A stretch of DNA of 64,000 bases. It comes from Batillaria attramentaria. Taxonomy: Eukaryota; Mollusca; Gastropoda; Batillariidae. The first letter of the stretch is position 1; every line of letters starts with the position of its first letter. Of this stretch, positions 1 through 9,961 are shown piece by piece. The notes beneath the pieces were generated by a model that did no database searches, was not told the DNA's origin, and saw nothing but the letters and a program-made list of their open reading frames with translations. A program made the position numbers and the translations under genes. The DNA lies in the NCBI GenBank assembly GCA_018292915.2, contig JACVVK020000380.1, positions 363,501-427,500 on the forward strand. Direction: 5' to 3'.

Positions 1-319
1 TCAGTCCTGCTCGACCTCCGCCAGGGGACCCACAGTAACGGACAATAAGTAAGGGGAGACAAATAAGCCTAAACTATTGTACAGCTACGAACAAGAGTAA
101 GCCCCCTTGGTGAGGGTGAACTCGTAATACATGTAGCGCCAAAGACTCGAAAGAATAAAAATCTTTGAAAAACCCGGCGCCCCCCCCCCCCCCCCCCCCA
201 CCCCCCACACACTGGCCAGACAAACAGGGTAAATATGTAGAGAAACATAAGGCTGTGCCAAGTGTCTTTGTTATATATTCAAAAGAACCATTGACTATCT
301 GCTTTTCATGGCTCGACAG
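1..319. other. Intron sequence upstream of the ankyrin/SOCS exon
   Basis: No coding signal is visible. A C-run at about 181-199 makes an artificial proline-rich frame. The stretch ends in an AG at 318-319 that reads as the acceptor of the exon at 320. It is most simply the 3' part of an intron whose upstream exons lie outside the window. Confidence 0.55.
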
Positions 320-1013
320 GCATATGGACATTGTCAGGTGGCTGATCGAGAATGGAGCTGACTGCAATGCTCGTTCCTTCGTTAGTCAGCAGCTGGATGA
401 TGAGTCGTGGACACCTTTGCACATGGCGGCAACCATTGGCAAACTTCCTATCGTCAGGACTTTGGTGGAGCACGGCGCTCATTTGGACGCGCTCACAGAC
501 AGTGGTGAAACCGTGTTATGCATGGCTTCCCCGAAGGAGGTGGATATGGACACTAAGGCATATCTCCTGCAGATCAACGCGCCTCTCTGGTCCGTTCCGG
601 GATCGAGTGTCATGGTGAAGTGTCGAGACAGGAGAGCAGCTGCTCATCAGTGGTCCCTGCTCGAACTGGCTGTCTACAACGGAGACCTTCTCTTCGCAGA
701 GGCCTTGTTGCAGAGCAGACATTATCAAGACCGACCTGCGCTGTCCGATTTTGTCTGTCACGAAACTTCACTGCACGACAGAGAGCAGATAGCAGTTATG
801 CAGTATGTGCAGGAGTTTATATCCACACTGCAGGCGCCCAGCCTGCAGCGAATGTGCAGGGACGTGTTGCGTGCCTATTGTGGTACACATCTGCGACAAT
901 ATGTGCGCACGGTGGTGATGCCTGCACGTCTTCGGTCCATGCTGCTGTTGGAGGACGTGCTGGGACCGTTGAAGACTAGTGAGAATAAGGAGAAGGATGA
1001 CAATGACAGCTGA
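320..1013 (+). CDS. Ankyrin repeat and SOCS box (ASB-like) protein, last coding exon (partial)
   Basis: This is the C-terminal exon of a multi-exon gene; its 5' exons lie left of the window. Seen: an acceptor AG at 318-319, then an open frame to a TGA at 1011-1013. The first residues form the end of an ankyrin repeat (IVRWLIENGADCNA). Next comes a canonical repeat (WTPLHMAATIGKLPIVRTLV) and a further degenerate repeat (LLELAVYNGDLLFAEALL). Near the C-terminus, LQRMCRDVLRAYCGTHLRQY followed by VVMPARLRSMLLLEDVL fits the SOCS-box pattern (L-x2-x-CR, then a basic and leucine-rich segment after a P-x-x-L). Known for the family: ankyrin repeats choose a substrate and the SOCS box recruits Elongin B/C and Cullin-5 as a ubiquitin ligase adaptor. 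The subfamily cannot be assigned from this exon. The frame stays open upstream of 320 only through a C-run, so I exclude that part. Confidence 0.8.
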
Positions 1014-2131
1014 TGAGAAAGGAATTGTTGATGGTGTTATGACAGAATAATAGCCATTGAGAGGATAGCAAAGTGCCTGTTGTTCCAGTTACCAGTTTTA
1101 TCTTGCATTTTAGAAATGAAACAAAACAGCACTGCTGTACGCCTAAAATAGGAGGATATTTTAACAGTTGAGCTAGCAATGTAAATTAAACTTTTCACAT
1201 TTTAACACAGTGGGTACTGCTCACAGGGACTCCGTGTTCTTCCAGTTCTCTTTCCGACAAATGCGGTTTTTTTTTTCGGTTTTTTTTTTGTTTGGTGGTG
1301 TTGGGTGTCACACAAGCTTCTTGTTTTAAACAAAAAAAAGGAATGAATGGTCTGTTCACACACTCCCTCTTTTTGAAAAAAAAGAGGCTGCGTGTGAACT
1401 TACAATGCATTACAGTCTTCCATACTTGCATTGCTTGGGCCAGGGAATAGATTAAAGTAATAGATGCTTGGTATGAATGAACTTAAAGATCTGAGCCACA
1501 TCAAAACAAATTTCGTGAATGCTGTACAGATGGTTCTGTTGTCGCTGTTGCTGTGATATTACAATATGGATCAGTGGGTGTGCAATATGAGGCTGACCAA
1601 TCCAGGTGAAATCTTTCTTGCCTTGTCATTAATAAATTATTATAAATACTGTATTTTAATGCCGTTTTTTCCATGCAGGATGAAATGTTTCTAGCCTTAT
1701 TCATGATTACTGTATTTTAATTTTCTTTTTTTTTTACTGGCATGTGGTGTGGTGATGTGTGTCATGAATACGGAAGCCACCACAAAATACTCCACTTGAT
1801 TTTAGTAACATGCTGTAAGATTTATGTGGAATTTTATTTCGTGAAAAATGCATAAAAGTGATTAAAAATTGGAGGGAGAACAATGTTTTTTAAGTTTTTT
1901 GTTGTTTTTGTTGGTATTACCTGCAGAGCACAATGCATTTGTTTGCTAAACATGATCACATTCTGTTTGCCTGTTGTTACTTGAAATTAGCCCATGTCTT
2001 ATGTCTACATACAGATCTGGCACCATGTGGCTGATGTCTAGCACACAAAGGGGACGAGTTTCCCACCATTTTACTTTTGAACTAGCTGATGTACCCGGCT
2101 TTGCCCGGGCTGATGATGTGGTATGTGTAGT
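1014..2131. other. 3' UTR and downstream flank of the ASB-like gene
   Basis: A/T-rich sequence without a credible ORF. It contains short T-runs and an AATAAA at 1631-1636, with weaker ATTAAA hexamers near 1185 and 1453. The transcript end is therefore probably between about 1.2 and 1.7 kb. Nothing else is recognised up to the SINE-B at 2132. Confidence 0.45.
1631..1636 (+). promoter_or_regulatory. Candidate poly(A) signal AATAAA for the ASB-like gene
   Basis: First canonical AATAAA downstream of the stop at 1013, about 620 bp away. An earlier ATTAAA at 1185-1190 is an alternative. Only RNA ends would decide. Confidence 0.35.
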
Positions 2132-2647
2132 TGGTTTTTCTTGTTTGGTTGAGGTTTTTTTTTTGCTGCCCCAACTCTTTGCCAGCTCCAGTGGTGTTTT
2201 TCCCAGGTCATGGTTGGAACCCACGGAGGACTCAGACGCTGGGACAATTTTTTATTATGCATGATGATGAAGATGAGGATGATGGTAAGTTGATGCTATG
2301 GAGGTGCATGTGGTTTGGGACTCCGGGACAGGGCCGCATTCCACGCTTCCTGTCATAAATATCCCGGCATTAACCAGGCCCGGGAACTGCGACACCTGCC
2401 GTGCCGGCCGTGTAATCATCCACATCATGAGACGTGTCATACTAAGGGAAGCACCCCCAAAGTCGCACCCGTGAAGTGGGTGAAACACGGCCGTGTGGCA
2501 ACAGCCTCCCTATGGGGGCCCATAGCACATCCGCTCTGGGTAGGAGCCGACCTAGGTAGGAAAAATCCCGCTTGCCTCGGCTGGGACTCGAACCCGGGTC
2601 TCCCGGTCCATGATCCGAAGTGCTAACCACAACACTACTGGGGCCGT
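2132..2647 (-). mobile_element. SINE-B copy 1 (tRNA-derived, about 516 bp)
   Basis: It is flanked by a 15-bp direct repeat TGTGGTATGTGTAGT at 2117-2131 and 2648-2662, the target-site duplication. The tRNA-like head is at the right end on the minus strand: an A-box-like TAGTGTTGTGGTTAGCAC and a B-box GGGTTCGAGTCCC. The T-run near 2155 on the plus strand is the A-rich tail. A second full copy is at 30148-30650 and an internally deleted one at 11519-11697. Confidence 0.85.
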
Positions 2648-2662
2648 TGTGGTATGTGTAGT

Positions 2663-3560
2663 ACGTGCTTTCTGGTATCCCTGTCTGGCGGTATATGTAT
2701 GTGGCAGAAAAGGATGTGAAACTCTGATTTTCTGAGTAGTACAGCCAGGGCGGCTGATGTGGTCAGTGTAGTAAGTGTTTTCTGGTCTCCATGTTTGGTG
2801 ATACGTGGTAGAAAAGGACATTATAAACTCTGATTAAAAAAAAAAATCCTTCCATAATGTTTGTATGTCCCACCTGTGTATAGTCACCAATTTTGATCGT
2901 GATTTGAGAACTCTATATTGTGGTTTCTTGTTTCCTGTTTGGGGGAGCCGGGGTGGTCGAATGGTAGAGCGTTGGACTTCTAATGCTCGGGTCGTGAGTT
3001 CGATCCCGGCTAGGCCAAATATTTGTGCTGGCTTTTTCATCGTTGCCCCGTCTTTGATATCACCTATGTGGTGGAAAAGGACGTTAAACCCCCAAACACC
3101 CACCCACCCACCCACCCGTTTCCTGTTTGGCGATAAATGGTGGAGAAGGATGTTAAACTCTGATTGTTTAAAGCTTTTTTCCCCGCCGTAATGTTACGGG
3201 GGTCCCGGGGGTCCCTCTAAGTACAGCCACCAATTTTAATTATGATATGAGAACTCTGCATCGTGTTTTCTGGTTTCCCTGTTTGGGGATATGTGGCGGA
3301 AAAAGACGTTAAACTCTGCTTTTTCAAGATTTTTTTTTTCTGCCATCATGTTTCCAGGGTGCCCCTGAGTCAATACAGCCACCAGTTTTGATCGTGACAT
3401 GTGAACTCTAAATTGTGATTCCTAGTCTCCATGTTTGACGTCACGTGGTGGAAAGGGACGTTAAAAGTCCGAGTTTCCATTTTATTTTTTTCCCCCAGCC
3501 AGAACGAGCCCGAGGTTCCCCTGAGTATGCCCCACCAGTTATGATTGAGAACTGTGAGAA
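2663..3560. repeat. Degenerate tandem repeat, unit about 150 bp
   Basis: Diverged units each carry a motif like GTGG(T/C)GGAAAAGGACGTTAAACTC followed by a T-rich run, near 2706, 2805, 3137, 3290 and 3444. Each is preceded by 'acagccaccaattttgat' type sequence. The motif is also the 3' end of SINE-A, so the two share ancestry or one donated the tail. A SINE-A copy interrupts the array at 2943-3117. Confidence 0.7.
2943..3117 (+). mobile_element. SINE-A copy, full length, inserted in a tandem repeat
   Basis: Target-site duplication GTTTCCTGTTTGG at 2930-2942 and 3118-3130. The head is tRNA-like, with an A-box-like TGGTCGAATGGTAGAGCG and a B-box GTCGTGAGTTCGATCCCGGC. The body reads 'ttgccccgtctttgatatcacc', then the GGAAAAGGACGTTAAAC tail and CACC repeats. 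Confidence 0.9.
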
Positions 3561-3784
3561 CCTAGGCTGCCTTTTCATGTTTTTCCCAGATTTCTGGATC
3601 GAGATTTAGTCTGATAACTGGCTTGCAAACTGTTCGCAGAGCGTGAGAAATTTACTCACAGCTGTGACGAAGGGGCAATTCAACTCCATTCAATTCAATT
3701 CAAGTTCCTTAATCCCAGAAGGGAAATTATAGGCCACCATAAAAATAATAATAAGACATAATAGTAACAAATAAAACTTGCATT

Positions 3785-3798
3785 AACAAAAGCCTCAG

Positions 3799-3854
<56 letters not shown>

Positions 3855-3949
3855 CTGTATAAGTCCAAAGCACTAACACTCTTAAAATATAAAATCACTC
3901 ACAAAGATAATTATGTATGTCTGAAACACTCGCACACTCATAAATAAAA

Positions 3950-4000
<51 letters not shown>
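3785..4000. repeat. Two (CA)n microsatellites
   Basis: (CA)n at about 3799-3849 and again at about 3952-3999, separated by about 100 bp of A-rich unique sequence. Confidence 0.95.
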
Positions 4001-4001
<1 letters not shown>

Positions 4002-4547
4002 AGGAGCGATACAGCAAAAACAGCGAGCACAGCAATTCACAACACAGCAAGTAAACCAGTCACAGCTACCAGAAGAATAAAACTAACATAAAAAATCATG
4101 TGATCACCATAACACTAAGACAAAGAACAGTGTATGGAGACATTATTTATGTAAAGTGTATCAAATTTTTGTTTGGTTATCCACTGCAGTCAGTATTGTG
4201 TTGCCGCCAGCTGGCATTTGGCAAGTAATTCACTTGTGGATTACTGCAGCGAATCATACTAGTCAAGTTTCATAGTGTTTTATTTTTAAAGCACAGTTTT
4301 ATCTGGTTCTAAATGTGCACACCAATGATGCAAATGTTCCTCCGACTCTTAAAAAACCGTTCAACAACACCTATCGAGGAGACCACCCAGGCATTAACCT
4401 GCTAGCCACCTTTTCTACAGTGTGGTTTATATTATGCATTTTAACCCTTTCATTGCCACGCATACTTTGGGTCACTCACAGATAACATTGCTTCATCGAA
4501 TGCAGCCCATAAACTGTGGGAATCTTTTCCCGAGTCAGGCGAAATCA
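4001..4547. other. Unassigned non-coding stretch
   Basis: A/T-rich, with stop codons in all frames. I see no gene, RNA or recognised repeat here. Confidence 0.4.
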
Positions 4548-4594
4548 TCCATACGTGGTGGAATAGGACGTTAAACTCCCGAACACCCGCCCAC
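4548..4594 (+). mobile_element. SINE-A 3' tail fragment
   Basis: Only the last part of the family is present: TACGTGGTGGAATAGGACG followed by TTAAACTC and CACCCGCCCAC. It is a heavily 5'-truncated copy. Confidence 0.65.
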
Positions 4595-4622
4595 TCCGAG
4601 TCAGTTACAGGAGACAGTTAAC

Positions 4623-4679
4623 ATCACTTCCTTCCTGAAGCGACTGAAGACATATCTCTTGAACGCATCACTCCATTAA
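4623..4679 (+). pseudogene. LINE reverse-transcriptase ORF, C-terminal fragment
   Basis: 19 codons read ITSFLKRLKTYLLNASLH and a stop. This matches the usual end of CR1/jockey-type LINE ORF2 proteins, where an SF-K-x-x-LKTYLF-x-x-A-F segment closes the reading frame. The rest of the ORF is missing. A longer related fragment is at 48223-48357. Confidence 0.5.
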
Positions 4680-4761
4680 CACTTTTCGTACCGCGCACGA
4701 GTACACCATAACGGTTTATCCAAGAGTAACCGTTCCTTGACGGCTCTTATTGCAGCAAGCA

Positions 4762-5032
4762 GGGCCCGTATGTAAAACTCGAGGTTAATTTAACCCACGG
4801 CTACGGACCCAACCCAGACTAGGACAAAAGAAACCCCCAAACAATTTTTTTTTTTAAAGCAGAAAGAGAGACAAAGTCCTTCTATAACGGCATAGGCACC
4901 TTGCTGGAATGGACCCGCTACGTGATTTAAAACAAAAAACAACAGAATAGTTTACCCTAGAGCTAGTTTAATTTGAAGTTAGACTCTAACCCGGAGCTAA
5001 ACTCCCTAACCCCGACTTTTACATGCGGGCCC
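4762..5032. mobile_element. MITE-G copy 1 (TIR GGGCCCGTATGTAAAA)
   Basis: A non-autonomous element of about 270 bp with terminal inverted repeats GGGCCCGTATGTAAAACTCG and, reversed from the right end, GGGCCCGCATGTAAAAGTCG. Three relatives lie at 18686-18976, 31755-32054 and 49686-49956. There is no ORF. The GGGCC ends and the 3-bp CTG duplication of the 31755 copy fit PIF/Harbinger; that assignment is inferred. Confidence 0.8.
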
Positions 5033-5103
5033 AGGAGTATAATCAAAGTACAACGCTCCCACTGAGCCAAACTGAAATCCACGCAAACAAAATAATTATT
5101 ATG

Positions 5104-5104
<1 letters not shown>

Positions 5105-5144
<40 letters not shown>
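5105..5144. repeat. (GT)n microsatellite
   Basis: About 20 uninterrupted GT units. Confidence 0.95.
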
Positions 5145-5147
<3 letters not shown>

Positions 5148-6040
5148 CCACTAGTGCACACAACCCCAAACTTACTTGGTAGGAATTGAGTTAACTTCAC
5201 TGCCCGTTACCACCGCCTACATGGGGAGGAAAAAAATGAACCAGTCGCACTAAAATGATAAGCTTTCCACCGTCATCCTAGTCTTTATTTCACATTTCAT
5301 GACTTGTTTTTTCATTGCTTGTCAGTTAAGGCTGCAGTATAGTGTGACTGACAGCTCTTGCGCCGTGATGTGTATCTTGCCCCTTTTTTTTGAATTTTTT
5401 GAAAGCAGCGGATGGGATCTGCGCAATAAGACTTCACTCTAATACGCACGCTGTCGATAAGTCCGGAATCTGGCTGGGCTGTGCCAGATTTGTGTGTGGA
5501 CGGCTCAGCGGCTGGTGGCAAGCTCTCGTCATTTTGTATTGATCTCTCTTTGGTGTGAACAAGGTAGATTTGGTGTTTTTGTTTTTAACCTGTAAGGTGT
5601 ATTACAGAACAGCTAGGACAATATTCGAAGTGCACAGGCTGCAAGAAGGTTGTGGGATCAATTACGTCTAGCACTGAGCACAGCTGTTCAGTTGATTGGA
5701 TTTACTGGATGGGGGGGGGGGGGGGGATTTTGCTTTTACATTGGTTGGTTGGTTTGGTTTTCTTTCTCCCCCTCCCCCCCCCCCCCCTCCACTTTTTCGG
5801 GGTAGTGGTGGTGTTCTCTTTTGTCGTTACTGTTGCTGAAGTTGTTGTGTGTTTATTGTTTTGTTGCTCTTTGTTTTTTTATGTTTGGTTGTTTTGGGTT
5901 TTTTGTTTTGATTGTTTTTGTTGTTGTTTTTTGGTGAGTGAATGTTGTTTATTTGTTTTTTGTTGGGTTTTTTGTTTTTTTTTGCTTTGTTTTTTAGGTT
6001 GCTTGTTTTGCGTTGTGGTTTGTTTGTTTGTTTGTTTGTT
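5145..6040. other. Non-coding flank upstream of LPMO-1
   Basis: It holds a G-run (5711-5727), a C-run (about 5774-5787) and a long T/G-rich tract (about 5800-6045) with a (GTTT)n end. The open frames here are low-complexity Phe/Val/Cys products and not convincing genes. Confidence 0.5.
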
Positions 6041-6214
6041 TGTTGGGGGAGGGGGGGTGGCAGAATGGTAGAGCGCTGGACTTCCAATGTTCGGGTCGTG
6101 AGTTCGAATCCCGGCTGGGGCCAAATATTTGTGCCGGCCTTTTTCTCGCTACCCCGATTTGATATCACCCTTATGTGGTGGAAAAGGACGTTAAACTCCC
6201 AAACACCCACTCAC
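6041..6214 (+). mobile_element. SINE-A copy just upstream of LPMO-1
   Basis: Full tRNA-like head (GTGGCAGAATGGTAGAGCG, then GTCGTGAGTTCGAATCCCGG), body and GGAAAAGGACGTTAAACTCC tail. It ends about 130 bp before the LPMO-1 start codon, so it lies in the promoter-proximal region. Confidence 0.85.
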
Positions 6215-6273
6215 CCTTGGTGTTGGGGTGAGGGGGGGGGGGGGTCTCTGCGTGTGTCAAAAACGTATTTCAC

Positions 6274-6284
6274 CATCGACGTAC
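6274..6284 (+). promoter_or_regulatory. Conserved 5' flank block CATCGACGTAC of LPMO-1
   Basis: The same 11-mer lies at 14476-14486 upstream of LPMO-2. In both genes it starts exactly 72 bp before the ATG, and further similarity follows (AGGCRTAA, GAGC, GGAA). It is probably 5' UTR or core promoter inherited from the duplicated ancestor; which of these it is cannot be told. Confidence 0.45.
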
Positions 6285-6345
6285 TTCTGTAGGCATAACA
6301 GTTGTGAGCGCTGGACGGAATACCGAGACGGTAAGAGTGCATACG

Positions 6346-6507
6346 ATGCTCACCCAGATGACGCTGCTGATGCTGATGGTGAAGCTGAAGTCGGTGGACG
6401 GCCACGGCTACGTCATGGACCCTCCACAGAGGTCGAGCATGTGGAGGTTTGGCTACAACACCCCCGTAAACAACAACGACAACCAGCTCTTCTGTGGCGG
6501 AGCTAAG
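6346..6507 (+). CDS. LPMO-1 exon 1
   Basis: Signal peptide plus mature N-terminus to FCGGAK; donor GTAAAC at 6508. 54 codons, phase 0 end. The equivalent exons of LPMO-2 and LPMO-3 stop at the same FCGG-x-x point. Confidence 0.9.
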
Positions 6508-6645
6508 GTAAACTGGGCCTTGTGGATTTCTTCCTCTAACAAACCTCTCCCTCTGGTGGCGACCACCGACAGCCGCCTTTCTCTAATACATGAAGCCGAA
6601 ATTTTTTTTTTTTTAAAAAGGCCGCCATGCCACACCATCATCTTG

Positions 6646-6686
<41 letters not shown>

Positions 6687-9600
6687 AGCCAGGGGCAGCC
6701 CGTTTGTGATGATGCACAATTACGTGTTTTCGTTAAATGTATGTGTGGAGGCGTGTTGTGTGTGTTTCTGGGTGAGTGAGTGTGTGTTCATTGTAAGGCG
6801 CCCTGAGCTCCCGCGAGAGGGCGGGCGTCCCTTAAGTACCCATGTTATTATTATTATTATTATCATTATTATTATGCCCAAATGGAAAATCACCTCTTTC
6901 GGCTAACAGCCTTAACAGAGCCCCCGGCTGAGGCCAAATATTTGTGCTGGCCTTTTTCTCGTTGCCCCGTCTTTGATATCACCCTTACGCGGTGGAAAAG
7001 GATGTTAAACTCCCAAACACCCCCCCCCCCCACCCTTAACAGAGCTTTGCGAGTGGCATCTCCCCTTCCATTTAACGCGCACATGGTTATTTTAACCAAC
7101 CACGCTTTTCCTCAAGCGCCAGTGGAAAGTGAACGGCGGTAAATGCGGCATCTGCGGTGATCCTTACGACACCCCGGACCCCAAACCAAACGAGGCAGGC
7201 GGCATGTACGCTAAGGGTATCATCGTCAGGACCTACCATCAAGCTGACGTCATCAATGTGACGGTTAAAATCACAGCCAGTCACGGCGGCTACTTCATGT
7301 TCAAGCTCTGCCCGAACAATGACGTCACGAAAGAGGCCACACAGGAGTGTCTGGACAGGCACGTGCTGCAGGTAAGGCTTGCCTAAAGGTCAAAGTAATC
7401 TGAGGTAAACGAGTGTGCTTGTTCTGTTTATAGCCGAGTGTCGGCGCAGGCACATTATAGGTTAGGGTTTCTAAGCACCTGATATCTTCACTATCAGAAA
7501 CAGCCCAATGGCCTTCACGCGGCGGGGCTGATTTCGCTGAGCTTGCCCACCCCTTTTGCTCTTTCTTTACTCTTATTTCTGCCTCCACCGGTCCATTCAC
7601 CTGTCTTTTGCTCTCTTAAAATCTCCTCCGGGGAGAGGTCAGTAAGCGGGTGTCTGCTGACCCTTGGTCCAGTGAGACATCAGAGGGTCGTTTCTGAAGG
7701 CCGACTTCACTGGATTCCCCCTACCTGGTCTTCAACCTGCCGGTCTTTGTTCGCAGCGCCCTGCTGGTGCTGCTGAACACCTGTCATGTTGAAGACCTTC
7801 ACAACGCACCGCTCTCTGGTGCGTTGTTTTCCCAAACCGCCTCACGGCGGGGAGGTTCCGTGCTGGGGCGGCCTTTTCTCCAACTGCATCCCAAGCTGGG
7901 GCGGCCTTTTCTCCAACTGCATCCCAAGCATGTTGTCTTCATTGGCAACTTAGGAATTTTCCTACCTTTCTCGGTCTATCCCTCACCAGCCCATTCGCCT
8001 GTCTCTTTCCCTTTGAAACCTTCCGAATTTAGCCGCTCTGTCCTTCCTCTCATCTCTCATCTGATTTCTAATCCCAACCCTTTCATGTATATTTCTTCTC
8101 TCACTCACGTTTGCACTACCAGTGGTTAGGAATAAGTAATGCTGGGCATATGCTGCGAACTGGTTCATTGCGCATAGGAGATGATAAGTTGCAATATTTG
8201 CTGTATATGCGCTTAGTATTTATCTTTGTTTTACCTAGTTGTAATTGTTATTTGTTTTCTACGCATTTTTTTTTTTTTTTTTTTTTGGTAACCGGGAGTT
8301 CGAGAAATTAGCACGAAGGTACAGCGTCTCCTGCATGTCCTAGGTTTATACTGCCCCTTAGATCAGTTTGCATCCTTTGTCCAACGTTACATGTTTGTTT
8401 GTTTTTGTATGTAGTGCAGGCACACTCAGCCGCGAATCAGTCTTTGTGGCTTGCGCGGCTTTAAGCCCTAAAAACACTCACTCACTCACTATCAGAAACC
8501 TCGAAGTTATGAAAACGGACCAGCGGTCGTAATGTCTAAATGGAGCATCACGCGACCCACAAAGTGAGTTAGAATTTTGAAAGTGTTAGTTTTGTGTGCC
8601 TGCTGTTACCTTTCATATGGTTTCTTTAAAGGCACTTGTGCTACCAGTTTTATTCTCAGATTGTTCGGAGACGTTTTATGGTACCTATCACCACACCACT
8701 TACACACCTGGAAATACAATATACGCACGCTTTTTAAAAAAAATTGTTTTGTTCTACAGGTGGTGAATTCAGCCCACGGACTGCCTGCTGGAGATCGTTT
8801 TTACGAGGACACCCGCACGATGAACCAGCAGGTGCGGCTACAGCTGCCCGATGACGTCACATGCACCCAATGCGTGTTACAATGGACCTACTACACAGGT
8901 CAGCTGACCAGTCTCTCAGGCATCAGTTTATTTTCTTGTTTCAAAATAATGGATTGCAATTACACTCTCTAATAAGAATAATCGCAGTAAAAAAAATAAT
9001 AAAAAAACCTGTGTGTTCCATAAAAAATCCATGTCCATCTTTCGAAGAACATAAGGCTGTTGCCGGTGGCATGGAAAACAGAAATATGCCGCACGCACCG
9101 GGATGAATCAATAGCAGGGTGGAGGTTTGCACATAAAGTAGCGCTTAGCGGCAGCAGGCTTTCACTGCTTCGTCCTCCGCCCGTGTGGTGCCTTTAGCGT
9201 CTCAGAACAGACGGATATGTGCGCCGAGAAATAGTCATACCATACCATACCATACCATACCATACCATACCATACCATACCATACCATAACCTATCTTTA
9301 CCATACCATACCATACCATACCATACCATATTTTCATTTCGATGGCGCTGCAGGTAACACCTGGGCTTGTGACGGCGACAAGTGCTGTATCGGCTGCGGA
9401 CCACAAGAAAACTTTGTCAACTGCGTCGACATCGCCATAACGCCCACTTCCGATGAGCGACCCCAACAACAATCCTCCTCCACCACCGCCACCGCCACTC
9501 CAGCGACGACAACGACAGCAACAACGGCAGCGAATTCATCTACTTCCGATGAGCGACCCCAACAACGAGCCTCCTCCGCCAACGCCACCGCCACTCCAGC

Positions 9601-9772
9601 GACGACAACGCCAGCAACAACGGCAGCGAATTCAACTACGACCAGCGAACCGAGAAGCGGTTGCCGTGCCGCAGGAGCTTACGAAGGAAAGGCCTTAGTA
9701 GACGAATGGTGTGCCTTCAGTTGCGGATACCAAAAGCCTTACTGCCCTAGCTCTCACTGTGTGTGCCCGTAG
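6346..9772 (+). CDS. LPMO-1: secreted AA15 lytic polysaccharide monooxygenase (gene span, 4 exons)
   Basis: Coding exons are 6346-6507, 7117-7371, 8760-8898 and 9354-9772, with GT..AG introns in phases 0, 0 and 1; together 324 residues. Residues 1-19 are a short signal peptide, so mature His1 is H20 in HGYVMDPPQRSSMWRFGY, the AA15 N-terminus that forms the copper histidine brace. The second brace His is H110 (mature 91) in ASHGGYFMFKLCP. The likely axial position is F206 (mature 187) in QENFVNCVD. Paired cysteines are seen in GKCGICGD and CTQCVLQW. A Thr/Ala-rich linker (about 215-288) carries a 32-residue direct duplication, followed by a six-Cys module (289-324). Known for AA15: oxidative cleavage of chitin or cellulose in invertebrates. 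I chose the ATG at 6346 because upstream there is only a GTG and the signal peptide then ends exactly at the His. Substrate is not predictable. Confidence 0.93.
6648..6682. repeat. (GT)n microsatellite in LPMO-1 intron 1
   Basis: About 17 GT units. Confidence 0.9.
6922..7033 (+). mobile_element. SINE-A copy, 5'-truncated, in LPMO-1 intron 1
   Basis: Target-site duplication CCTTAACAGAGC at 6910-6921 and 7034-7045. The head is lost; the copy begins in 'cccggctgaggccaaatat'. The 5' truncation with an intact tail is as expected for target-primed retrotransposition. Confidence 0.85.
7117..7371 (+). CDS. LPMO-1 exon 2 (second copper histidine)
   Basis: Acceptor CAAG|CGCCAGTGG, donor CAG|GTAAGG. 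85 codons from [15 protein letters not shown] to ECLDRHVLQ, phase 0 at both ends. The same AG|CGYCAGTGG start occurs in all three genes, which fixes the acceptor. Confidence 0.92.
7372..8323. other. LPMO-1 intron 2, first part
   Basis: No gene. A 32-bp direct duplication lies at about 7866-7929, starting GGGGCGGCCTTTTCTCC. The rest is unassigned. Confidence 0.5.
8324..8492 (+). mobile_element. SINE-D copy with (ACTC)n tail
   Basis: It shares 'cgtctcctgcatgtcctagg' through 'gtggcttgcgcggctttaa' with 15445-15657 and ends in a CACT/CTCA tetranucleotide tail. Related 3' ends are at 28048-28090 and, minus strand, 63425-63500. The SINE label is inferred from recurrence plus a simple tail; no clear Pol III head is seen. 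Confidence 0.6.
8760..8898 (+). CDS. LPMO-1 exon 3
   Basis: Acceptor CTACAG|GTGGTGAATTC, donor ACAG|GTCAGC. 46 codons plus one base (phase 1). It encodes VVNSAHGLPAGDRFYED through [14 protein letters not shown]. Confidence 0.9.
9020..9345 (+). mobile_element. SINE-V copy, 5'-truncated, with (CATAC)n tail
   Basis: The body ('tccatctttcgaagaaca', 'gcaggctttcactgcttcg', 'atatgtgcgccgag') matches copies at 52968, 60437 and 62795. The pentanucleotide tail runs 9238-9331 as CATAC units with one interruption and stops about 22 bp before the exon 4 acceptor. Confidence 0.85.
9354..9772 (+). CDS. LPMO-1 exon 4 (end of catalytic domain, linker, Cys module)
   Basis: Acceptor GCTGCAG|GTAACACC. A split Gly codon joins exon 3. 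It encodes NTWACDGDKCCIGCGPQENF, then the linker with a 96-bp in-frame duplication (repeats begin at 9446 and 9542), then the module C-x14-WC-x3-C-x6-CP-x2-HC-x-C and a TAG at 9770-9772. Confidence 0.92.
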
Positions 9773-9955
9773 GAACTTAACCATCGCCGTACGGGGTGGG
9801 TGCTGGTGTACCCATGCTTTCACTTTAATGTACATGTATCTCAATCAATTTTTATCTCCCGTCTTTGAAATTTTATGACTTTGTTAATGAAGGTTTTGAC
9901 TATGTTTCCACCCAAAATTGTGCACGTTTGTTCGTAAACAACGGAGTGTATAAAC

Positions 9956-9961
9956 AATAAA
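9956..9961 (+). promoter_or_regulatory. Candidate poly(A) signal of LPMO-1
   Basis: AATAAA 184 bp after the LPMO-1 stop; no earlier canonical hexamer is seen. Confidence 0.5.

Noticed and set aside
165..319. N-terminal extension of the ankyrin frame with a polyproline run
   Set aside because: Created by a genomic C-run in front of a good acceptor at 318-319. Ankyrin homology begins exactly after the acceptor.
5652..6071. 139-codon Phe/Cys/Val-rich frame
   Set aside because: Low-complexity T/G tract running into a SINE-A; hydrophobic composition follows from GTT/TTT content.
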